From positions 52,143 through 116,142 of the forward strand of contig JAJQEO010000071.1 in the NCBI GenBank assembly GCA_021201665.1: a stretch of DNA of 64,000 nucleotides, read 5' to 3'. Source of the DNA: Lachnospiraceae bacterium. GTDB lineage: Bacteria; Bacillota; Clostridia; Lachnospirales; Lachnospiraceae. Every line of letters starts with the position of its first letter. Positions within the stretch are counted from its first letter, which is position 1. The translations under genes and the position numbers were made by a program. Below, piece by piece: positions 40,559 through 48,458 of this stretch. The notes beneath the pieces were generated by a model that saw only the letters and a list, made by a program, of their open reading frames with translations, made no database searches and was not told the origin of the DNA.

Positions 40559-40676
40559 ACCCGGAAAGCGCGCAGGGTATGCCATGCCCTGCGCACCCTG
40601 GCGGTCGAAGAGAAGGCGGTGGGGCGTGGGCATCCCACGCTTCGCATGGGATATGTCCTCGCCCGGCCATGTGCGT

Positions 40677-40712
40677 AACAAAAACACGCCGACAACCCGA
40701 AAGGCTGTCGGC
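40677..40712 (-). terminator. Terminator downstream of the 40761-41018 gene
   Basis: Minus strand GCCGACAGCCTTTCGGGTTGTCGGC followed by GTGTTTTTG. Confidence 0.65.
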
Positions 40713-40760
40713 GCGCAACTCTTCAGTAATCGGATAGGGGAGTCCTCCCGCTCCGCCTGA

Positions 40761-41018
40761 TTACTCTTCCGCTGTAAGCGTATTCAGATAATCATCAAGC
40801 GCGGCTGTATCTACCGTATAGGTCGGCAGATCCACCGTCGTGGAATCACCGGACGTCCCGGTATAATTATATACGGAAAAGCCGACCCAGACTACGACCA
40901 GAACAGCAACCAGTCCCATGCCAAGCTTCGTCAGCATCCACTGACGTTTCTCCTTTTTGATAATCTTTGCGCGATTCTTTTTTTCCTCTTTATAGCGGTC
41001 AACCTTTTCCTGGCTCAT
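40761..41018 (-). CDS. Small single-TM hypothetical protein
   Basis: 'MSQEKVDRYKEEKKNRAKIIKKEKRQWMLTKLGMGLVAVLVVVWVGFSVYNYTG...'. Confidence 0.6.
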   Translation of the reverse strand: MSQEKVDRYKEEKKNRAKIIKKEKRQWMLTKLGMGLVAVLVVVWVGFSVYNYTGTSGDSTTVDLPTYTVDTAALDDYLNTLTAEE

Positions 41019-41136
41019 GTATAATGCCTCCTGATCCTTTTCATTCTGGTAAAAGCGTCGCTGATACCAATCATACGCGCGACGCACATCTTTTAACAGT
41101 ATACACGATTCTGAGGAAATTTCAACAGTTTTTTCA

Positions 41137-41976
41137 TCAAATCACAACAATCACGCCTCCATCATTGGCATACATGGTCGATATGCCTGCGGTATCAAGG
41201 AAAATCACGCCTTTTACAGGGATCCGCTTCGTGATCGCCTCAAGCACCATGCGTCCCCGCTCGGGGCAGTTGCAATGGGACAATGCCAGAATCTTCTCCG
41301 CCGGATTTTCCACCTGTTCAACAATATAATCGACCATCTTTACCAGAGCCTTGTTGATCCCGCGCGCCTGGTCGAGCTGGATGATCGTACCTTCCGGCGT
41401 TGCAGCACAAACCGGCTTGATTTTCAGAGCCGACGCGAAGAAAGCCTTGATGTTGCTGAGACGGCCGTTTTTGCGCAGCGTCTCCAGATTTTCCAGCACA
41501 AAGTACGTATTCTGTCCGGCGATATAAGCCTCGACCGACTCTACAATCTCTTCGAAAGGCATCCCGGCAGATTCACATTCCTGAATCTTTGCCGTAATCA
41601 GTGTCTCCCCGACCGATGCGGAGCGGGAATTAAACACATGAATCTGAAGCGGGGAGTCCTCCTCCGCGAGCAGATCCCTGGCAAGCACCGCACTGTTGCA
41701 GGAGCCGCTCAGCTCGGCGGAAAGTGTCACGGCATAGGCTCTCTTTTCTGCTTTTTCAAAGGATTTTTTATAATAATCAGGGGAAGGGCACGCCGATTTG
41801 GGACAATTCGGGCTTTCGGCAATTTTTCGAAGAAAGTCAGCCTGGTCAAAGCTGTCATCATCAACGAACGAAAAATCATCCACCTGCATGGTAAGCGGTG
41901 CGGAAATGATGCGTTTGTCCGCTTTCATATCCTCCGTCCGTTCCCCGCAGCTGTCCATCACGATCACATATTCCAT
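41137..41976 (-). CDS. DegV family (fatty-acid-binding) protein
   Basis: 'MEYVIVMDSCGERTEDM...ISAPLTMQVDDFSFVDDDSFDQADFLRKIAES...VTLSAELSGSCNSAVLARDL'. Confidence 0.9.
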   Translation of the reverse strand: MEYVIVMDSCGERTEDMKADKRIISAPLTMQVDDFSFVDDDSFDQADFLRKIAESPNCPKSACPSPDYYKKSFEKAEKRAYAVTLSAELSGSCNSAVLARDLLAEEDSPLQIHVFNSRSASVGETLITAKIQECESAGMPFEEIVESVEAYIAGQNTYFVLENLETLRKNGRLSNIKAFFASALKIKPVCAATPEGTIIQLDQARGINKALVKMVDYIVEQVENPAEKILALSHCNCPERGRMVLEAITKRIPVKGVIFLDTAGISTMYANDGGVIVVI

Positions 41977-42177
41977 AAATAATCCTCCAGTAACACGTTT
42001 TTCATTCTTTCACTACGTAGTTTTTAAGTCTACGTTCATCATAGCACAATCTATCCTGCTTGAAAAGAGGGTTTTTGCTTTTCACACAAATTTTATAAAT
42101 AGAGGTTTCGTAACTGTGAAGGTACTGAACAGTCAGGAATTTTTCTATTGCACGCGGGCGGCTTCTTCATGTATAAT

Positions 42178-42403
42178 GTGAGCCGAAGAAATTTACGGCG
42201 CTTGCGCCAGGAAATTTCGAGGGTCAACGAGCAACGCAGTTGCGAGTATGAGGTGAGCCGAAGGGATTCTCGCTGCTTGCAGCAGAGAATCACGAGGCCG
42301 GGCGAGCAGCTATGCTGCGAGTACGAAAGTGACCGGAAAAAATTTACGGCGCTTGCGCCGGGAAATTTCGATGGTCAACGAGCAACGCGGTTGCGAGTAT
42401 GAG
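42178..42403. repeat. Three tandem ~75-bp units, each with two hairpins; stems co-vary between units
   Basis: Units 42178-42252, 42253-42328, 42329-42403; hairpin 1 GAAATTTaCGGCGCttGCGCCaggAAATTTC versus GATTCTCgCTGCttGCAGCaGAGAATC; hairpin 2 GCAACgcaGTTGC versus GCAGCtatGCTGC. Confidence 0.85.
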
Positions 42404-42452
42404 GAATCCGCGCTGCCTCATTTATTATAGAAGAAACAAAGGAGATCCCCTT

Positions 42453-42956
42453 ATGCGTTCTTTCCAGATACTGGACACCCTGGGTTTTATGAAAAAGCTT
42501 CTGACGGATGATGCTTTTGACACATTTCTGCTTTCGGAAGCGTCCATTACTACCTTCGCCACGTTTCAGATCGACGGCAGGTTTCATCCGGACTATTTCA
42601 ATACTGCCGAGCAGGAGCAGCTTTCAGCTGAAAAATGCGGTTTTACGCTTTGGAAGCGTGTGCGTCCTTTCTTTTTTGAGCTGACCAGAGGGAAACACAC
42701 TCCTCTGAAATTCCGGGTAGTCTTCCGTCTTGCCCCCTACAATGTTGAAAAGCTGATCTCGCAGAGCGGTCTGTCTATCCAGGCGGACCAGGTGGACGGA
42801 TTGTTTCTGAATATCAATTTTGATGGAAAAGCGCTCTGCTGTGTCAGCGGAGTCTCCATGAAGCTGTTTGCGCTGGATAAGACGCTGGATCACGCCTGGG
42901 ATGACATGCTGGAAAAATTTTTCCGGCATGAGCAGATACCGTTTCTGATTGAATAA
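42453..42956 (+). CDS. Conserved hypothetical protein (DUF5721-like)
   Basis: 168-aa intact ORF MRSFQILDTLGFMKKLLTDDAFDTFLLSEASITTFATFQIDGRFHPDYF...; SD aaaGGAGa; family name from memory. Confidence 0.65.
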   Translation: MRSFQILDTLGFMKKLLTDDAFDTFLLSEASITTFATFQIDGRFHPDYFNTAEQEQLSAEKCGFTLWKRVRPFFFELTRGKHTPLKFRVVFRLAPYNVEKLISQSGLSIQADQVDGLFLNINFDGKALCCVSGVSMKLFALDKTLDHAWDDMLEKFFRHEQIPFLIE

Positions 42957-43075
42957 AGGCTGCAGCAAATACCCGTGCAGGCTAGTCATGAGGATGGACC
43001 TGCTCTGCGACGCTTTGCTTCGCGGGCATAGCAAATCATTTCTGGCAGCTATTTTTATAGAAGCCTTACGGATTG

Positions 43076-43102
43076 TTAGCACTCACCAAAAATGAGTGCT
43101 GA
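43076..43102. promoter_or_regulatory. CIRCE element (HrcA operator) upstream of htpG
   Basis: TTAGCACTC-N9-GAGTGCTGA, 26/27 match to the 9-9-9 consensus architecture; followed by TTGACA (43111) N17 TATCAT. Confidence 0.92.
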
Positions 43103-43356
43103 TTTTTTTCTTGACATTTTGTTCTAATGGTATTATCATGTGTTCAGTTTTACGGAAGAGCGATGATGAATCCGCTTTCCACATGTTAACTGCAGATCAG
43201 ATGTCCCGCTGCCGCGGCCGGAGGATGGTTCCAGGTCACACCCAGACAAAATCTACGATGTTTTCCAGTCTGCAGATGTGACTTGTAACGGAGAATGCGC
43301 AGTATGACGGAGATAAACACATTTTACACTTTTATTTAAGTAAGGAGCGATGTATC

Positions 43357-45591
43357 ATGAGTAAAAAATCAGGTAACCTTTCCATCAACAGCGAGAACAT
43401 TTTTCCCATTATCAAAAAATGGCTGTATTCCGACCATGACATTTTTGCCCGCGAGGTAATTTCAAACGGCTGCGACGCAATTACAAAGCTGGAAAAGCTC
43501 GAGGTCATGGGCGAGTATACCTTCCCGGAGGATTACAAAAAGCGTATCCAGGTCATTGTGAACCCGGAGGAAAAGACACTGAAGTTTATTGATTCCGGTC
43601 TGGGCATGACGGTGGACGAGGTCGAGGAATATATTACACAGATCGCTTTCTCGGGCGCGACTGATTTCTTCGAGAAATACAAGGACAAGACGACGAAGGA
43701 CGACATCATCGGGCATTTCGGTCTGGGCTTCTATTCGGTCTTCATGGTAGCGGATGAGGTTCATATTGACACCCTTTCTTATCAGGAAGGGGCAGCCCCG
43801 GTACACTGGGAATGCGACGGCGGCACGGACTATACGATGGAGGAAGGCACCCGCACAGAGGTCGGCACGGAGATCACGCTGTTTCTGAGCGAGGACTGCC
43901 TGGAGTTTGCCAATGAATACCGCATGCGTGAGGTGATTGAAAAGTACTGCTCCTTCATGCCGGTGCAGATCTTCCTTTCAAAGGCGAATGCCGAGCAGGA
44001 GTATGAGACGATTGATGAAGGTGAGCTTCGCGAGGATGATGTGGTCGTGGAGCGCATCCACGAGGACGCGAAAACGGAGGAGCGTGAAAACGAGAACGGT
44101 GAAAAAGAGACCGTCGAGGTTTCCCCGGCCCGCGATCGGGTGAAGATCAATAAGCGTCCGGTTTCCTTAAGCGACACGACGCCGCTGTGGACGAAGCATC
44201 CGAATGACTGCACCGCGGACGAGTACAAGGAGTTTTACCGCAGGGTTTTCCAGGATTACAAGGAGCCGCTGTTCTGGATTCATCTGAACATGGACTATCC
44301 GTTTAACCTCAAGGGCATCCTTTACTTCCCGAAAATCAACACGGAGTATGACTCGATCGAGGGTACCATCAAGCTGTACAACAACCAGGTATTTATCGCG
44401 GATAATATTAAGGAAGTAATTCCGGAGTTCCTGATGCTCTTAAAGGGCGTGATCGACTGCCCGGATCTGCCGCTGAACGTTTCGAGAAGCGCACTGCAGA
44501 ATGACGGCTTTGTAAAGAAGATTTCGGATTATATCTCCAAAAAGGTCGCGGACAAGCTGACCGGCATGTGCAAGACAGACCGCGAAAGCTATGAGAAATA
44601 CTGGGATGATATCAGTCCGTTCATCAAATATGGCTGCATTAAGGACAGCAAGTTCAGCGAAAAGATGAACGATTATATCCTCTATAAGGATATTGACGGC
44701 AAATACCAGACCCTCAATGACCTGATCCAGGCAGCGGAGGACGCAAAGAAGGCCGATGCCGCGGACGAGGTTGTGGAGGCAGAGGCCGGGACGGCAGGCG
44801 AAGCCGTGGAAACCGAAGCCGGGGCTGCAGAAACTGTTTCTGATACAGATACTATTGTTGAAAGTGCGGAGGATGCCGAAGCCACTGTCAACGCAGACGC
44901 TGCTGACGCAAAGAGCGCGGATGAAGTAGTCGAGGGCGCGGAGGAAACCGTCGATGCCGAGGCTGAGGAAGAGGAAGAAAAAGAGCCGGAGAAGGTTACC
45001 ATTTACTACGTGACAGACGAGGTGCAGCAGAGCCAGTATATCAATATGTTCCGCGAGTCAGGTCTGAACGCGGTCATTCTGAAGCACAATATTGACTCTC
45101 CGTTTATCTCTCACGTTGAACAGATCAACGAAAAGGTGAAATTCCAGCGGATCGACGCGGATGTCACGGATACGGTCAAGGACGAGACCAACGCGGAGGA
45201 TCTGAAGGAAATTACGGATACCCTGACGGAGCTGTTCCACAAAGCTCTTGGTAATGACAAACTCGCGGTGCATGTAGAGAAGCTGAAAAACGCCAGTGTT
45301 TCCTCCATGATCACGCTCTCCGAGGAAAACCGCCGCATGCAGGAAATGATGAAGATGTACGGCATGTATGGCATGGATTCGTCTATGTTCGGCGACGAGG
45401 TGACGCTGGTTCTGAACGCGAACAACAAGCTGGTACAGTATCTGGCAGCGAATAAGGATTCTGATAAGGCGCCGATGATCTGCGAGCAGCTCTATGACCT
45501 GGCGATGATCGCCCACAAGCCGCTGCAGCCGGACGAGATGACACGCTTCATCTCCCGCAGCAATGAGATCCTGATGCTGCTTGCACAGTAG
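43357..45591 (+). CDS. htpG: Molecular chaperone HtpG (Hsp90) with acidic insertion
   Basis: 'LYSDHDIFAREVISNGCDAITKLEKL...IDSGLGMTVDEVEEYITQIAFSGATDFFEKYK...IIGHFGLGFYSVFMVADEV...LNVSRSALQND'. Confidence 0.96.
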   Translation: MSKKSGNLSINSENIFPIIKKWLYSDHDIFAREVISNGCDAITKLEKLEVMGEYTFPEDYKKRIQVIVNPEEKTLKFIDSGLGMTVDEVEEYITQIAFSGATDFFEKYKDKTTKDDIIGHFGLGFYSVFMVADEVHIDTLSYQEGAAPVHWECDGGTDYTMEEGTRTEVGTEITLFLSEDCLEFANEYRMREVIEKYCSFMPVQIFLSKANAEQEYETIDEGELREDDVVVERIHEDAKTEERENENGEKETVEVSPARDRVKINKRPVSLSDTTPLWTKHPNDCTADEYKEFYRRVFQDYKEPLFWIHLNMDYPFNLKGILYFPKINTEYDSIEGTIKLYNNQVFIADNIKEVIPEFLMLLKGVIDCPDLPLNVSRSALQNDGFVKKISDYISKKVADKLTGMCKTDRESYEKYWDDISPFIKYGCIKDSKFSEKMNDYILYKDIDGKYQTLNDLIQAAEDAKKADAADEVVEAEAGTAGEAVETEAGAAETVSDTDTIVESAEDAEATVNADAADAKSADEVVEGAEETVDAEAEEEEEKEPEKVTIYYVTDEVQQSQYINMFRESGLNAVILKHNIDSPFISHVEQINEKVKFQRIDADVTDTVKDETNAEDLKEITDTLTELFHKALGNDKLAVHVEKLKNASVSSMITLSEENRRMQEMMKMYGMYGMDSSMFGDEVTLVLNANNKLVQYLAANKDSDKAPMICEQLYDLAMIAHKPLQPDEMTRFISRSNEILMLLAQ

Positions 45592-45743
45592 GGGACACAA
45601 TTTTATATGATTTTCTCTATTGCCAGCTATAAATCTATATGCTATATTGAATTAGAAAAGCTGAAGAATAATTCGCAGGTTTAGAAGATTATGTCTGCCG
45701 AGGGCTGTCCAATTGTCATATCACTCAGAAGGGGAGATACTTT

Positions 45744-45974
45744 ATGAGTTACCAGGAAATAGCAAAAAGCATGATTGACCGTTTGCCAGAGGATAAAATG
45801 ATCTTTGTTGTCAATATCCTTGCAAATCTTGGCGAACTGTCCGGTATCGATATTTACCCGGATTTTACACCAAATGCTGAGACTCTCGAAGCCATAGAGG
45901 AACTAAAAAACGGTGGCGGCCATAAATTTTCCGGTTCTACAGATGATCTTTTTGCAGAACTATTGGAGGACTGA
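45744..45974 (+). CDS. Putative antitoxin of a YafQ-type pair
   Basis: 76-aa ORF directly upstream of (2 nt gap) and coupled to a RelE/YafQ-like toxin gene. Confidence 0.7.
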   Translation: MSYQEIAKSMIDRLPEDKMIFVVNILANLGELSGIDIYPDFTPNAETLEAIEELKNGGGHKFSGSTDDLFAELLED

Positions 45975-45976
45975 GC

Positions 45977-46249
45977 ATGATTGATGTTCGTTACTCCACA
46001 AAATTTAAAAAGGATATGAAAACCTGCCAGAAGCGTGGTTATGATATAACACTTATTAAAACTGCCATTTCCACGCTCCGTATTCCGTCTCCACTTCCAG
46101 AGAAAAACCGCGATCATGCGCTTACCGGAAATTATGCTGGTTTTCACGAATGCCATCTGCTTCCAGACTGGCTGCTTATTTATCAATATAGCGAACAGGA
46201 ACTTTATTTATATCGTACAGGCACACACGCCGATCTGTTTGGCAAGTAA
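45977..46249 (+). CDS. YafQ/RelE-superfamily mRNA interferase toxin
   Basis: 'MIDVRYSTKFKKDMKTCQKRGYDITLIKTAISTLRIPSPLPEKNRDHALTGNYAGFHECHLLPDWLLIYQYSEQELYLYRTGTHADLF'. Confidence 0.88.
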   Translation: MIDVRYSTKFKKDMKTCQKRGYDITLIKTAISTLRIPSPLPEKNRDHALTGNYAGFHECHLLPDWLLIYQYSEQELYLYRTGTHADLFGK

Positions 46250-46254
46250 TTCTT

Positions 46255-46290
46255 CTGCCGCCAGTATAAAGCTGGCGGCAGTTGTTTTTC
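46255..46290 (+). terminator. Intrinsic terminator after the YafQ toxin gene
   Basis: CTGCCGCCAGtataaagCTGGCGGCAGttgttttt. Confidence 0.8.
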
Positions 46291-46356
46291 CGAAACCATT
46301 TTCTTGACAAATGAAGGGAAAACCATTATTCTATCAGCGCGAAGGGAAGATCGATC

Positions 46357-47109
46357 ATGAAAGAAAAGCCACAAAGCTTTGGGATTTCCGGCAGTACCCT
46401 GAAGCTGATTGCCATTATCACGATGCTCATTGACCATACTGGCGCTACCGTGCTCCGCAGCATTGCACGGCTTCCCGCTGTGACGAGCGACGCCGCACTG
46501 CGCAGTACCTGGGTAAACATCTACAATATTTCCCGCGATATCGGACGGATCGCGTTCCCAATCTTCTGCTTCCTTCTGGTGGAAGGTTTTTTACACACGC
46601 GAAGTCCAAAGAAGTACGCGGGAAGGCTCTTTTTGTTTGCTCTGATTTCGGAGATTCCGTTTGACATCGCGCTGAAGGGCAGCTGGTATTACCCGGATAG
46701 TCAGAATGTCTATTTCACTCTGCTGATCGGCCTGCTTGTCATGATCGCCATCCGATGGATCACGGACAATGGGACGCGCCGCATTTTACTTTCGGCACTC
46801 CCAATTGCGCTGGGCATGCTGCTGGCCTGGAAATTAAACACAGACTATAGCTATAAAGGCGTCTTTCTGATTGCGGTGCTGTATCTGATGCGCGATACCA
46901 GAATTTATCAGTGCATCGGCGGAGCCGCCGCTATTTCCTGGGAGCTTCCGGCTCCGATCGCGTTTATTCCGGTTTATTTTTATAATGGGAAGCGCGGAAT
47001 TTCACTCAAGTACATTTTCTACTGGTTTTATCCGGTGCATCTGATGATATTGTACGCAGTCAACACCTGGGGCGTACCGCTGCTTGAAAGCCTTGTATTT
47101 GCTGCGTAA
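46357..47109 (+). CDS. TraX-family membrane protein
   Basis: 'GSTLKLIAIITMLIDHTGATVLRS...NISRDIGRIAFPIFCFLLVEGFLHTRSPKKYAGRLFLFALISEIPFDIAL'. Confidence 0.88.
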   Translation: MKEKPQSFGISGSTLKLIAIITMLIDHTGATVLRSIARLPAVTSDAALRSTWVNIYNISRDIGRIAFPIFCFLLVEGFLHTRSPKKYAGRLFLFALISEIPFDIALKGSWYYPDSQNVYFTLLIGLLVMIAIRWITDNGTRRILLSALPIALGMLLAWKLNTDYSYKGVFLIAVLYLMRDTRIYQCIGGAAAISWELPAPIAFIPVYFYNGKRGISLKYIFYWFYPVHLMILYAVNTWGVPLLESLVFAA

Positions 47110-47240
47110 AAAAATAAAAATACCATGGATGTCTGAGTCAAAAGAGTGTCATACCATTGGAAATCGCGTTTGCGCGCGGCGGGAATGACCTGCGTCCGGC
47201 GCAGCACGATGCCGGACATATTAAAGGAGGAGCAGGATTT

Positions 47241-48386
47241 ATGAATAAGAAGGAAGTCGCCGAGTTAAATAGGCTGTTTCATCCGGACCGGACGCCAATT
47301 ACCCGGATCTGCGGCTGCTACGTTGACGCAGAGAAAAATAAAAGAGCAACCCTAAAGGAGGCATTTCTCTCTCTTCCGGAGGAGGAAATGTTCAAATATT
47401 TTGATATCTTTAAAAAAACTCTTTCCGGCACGATCGGGAAAAATCTGCTGGATATGGAATTTCCGCTCGCCGAGGAGGCGGAGGGAGGCGCGCAGGAGTA
47501 TCTTCTGAAGCTGAAAAACAGCCAGCTGAAGGAGGATGCTTTGCTAGATGAGTTTTACGACAAAGTCATCGAGACCTTTCTCTACCCGGAAAATTACTAC
47601 ATTATCCTGATCCACTGTGCCTATGACATCCCAAAAAAGGGGACAGACAACGTGGAAATGTTTGACGCCTCAGAGGATGTCTATGAATTTCTGCTGTGTT
47701 CAATCTGCCCTGTGCAACTCTCCAAACCGGGACTGTGCTATCGGGAGGACACCAATACGATCGGAGAGCGCACACGCGACTGGTTTGTCGAACCCCCGGT
47801 CATGGGATTTTTGTTCCCGGCATTTACGGAGCGAAACATGGATATCCACGGGCTGCTCTATTATTCCAAAAATCCTGACGAGCTGAACGCAGATTTTGCC
47901 AGGCAGCTGCTCGGCTGCGAGCTGCCCCCTTCCGCCGGTTCACAGAAGGATGCCTTTAACACGCTGGTCGCGGAGACGCTGAGCGATTCCTGTACATACG
48001 AAACCGTCAAAAGCATTCATGCTTCTCTCAATGATCTGCTCGAGGAACACAAGGACGATCCGGACCCGGTGCTTCTCGACCGGGGCGATGTGAAACGTCT
48101 TCTGGCCGGCAGCGGCGCAGATGAGGAAGCGCTGGAGCATTTTGATGAGAGTTTTGAGCAGGCCTCCGGCAGTGCGCAGACGGAGCTTTATGTGACAAAT
48201 GTGGCCAGCACCCGCAAGCTCGAAATCAAAACACCAAATATTGTCATTTCCGTAAAACCAGAATGCGCGGATCTCGTCGAGACGCGCGTCATCGACGGGC
48301 GGCTTTGCTTCGTCATTCCGGCGGATGATGAAGTGGAGGTAAACGGGATCCCGGTGAATACTGGTATATTGACCGATGAATCCTGA
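47241..48386 (+). CDS. DUF4317-family protein
   Basis: 'MNKKEVAELNRLFHPDRTPITRICGCYVDAEKNKRATLKEAFLSLPEEEMFKYFDIFKKTLSGTIGKNLLDMEF'. Confidence 0.78.
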   Translation: MNKKEVAELNRLFHPDRTPITRICGCYVDAEKNKRATLKEAFLSLPEEEMFKYFDIFKKTLSGTIGKNLLDMEFPLAEEAEGGAQEYLLKLKNSQLKEDALLDEFYDKVIETFLYPENYYIILIHCAYDIPKKGTDNVEMFDASEDVYEFLLCSICPVQLSKPGLCYREDTNTIGERTRDWFVEPPVMGFLFPAFTERNMDIHGLLYYSKNPDELNADFARQLLGCELPPSAGSQKDAFNTLVAETLSDSCTYETVKSIHASLNDLLEEHKDDPDPVLLDRGDVKRLLAGSGADEEALEHFDESFEQASGSAQTELYVTNVASTRKLEIKTPNIVISVKPECADLVETRVIDGRLCFVIPADDEVEVNGIPVNTGILTDES

Positions 48387-48458
48387 GCCATGCCATGCTC
48401 CGTTCCGCAAAGCTTACATCGGCATCAATAATTATCACCCCGCAGGAGTAACTGACTT

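Noticed and set aside
42148-42402. 84-aa ORF with 25-aa repeats (VSRRNLRRLRQEISRVNEQRSCEYE...)
   Set aside because: Frame is lost in the third unit while hairpin stems co-vary; better explained as structured nucleic acid than coding sequence.
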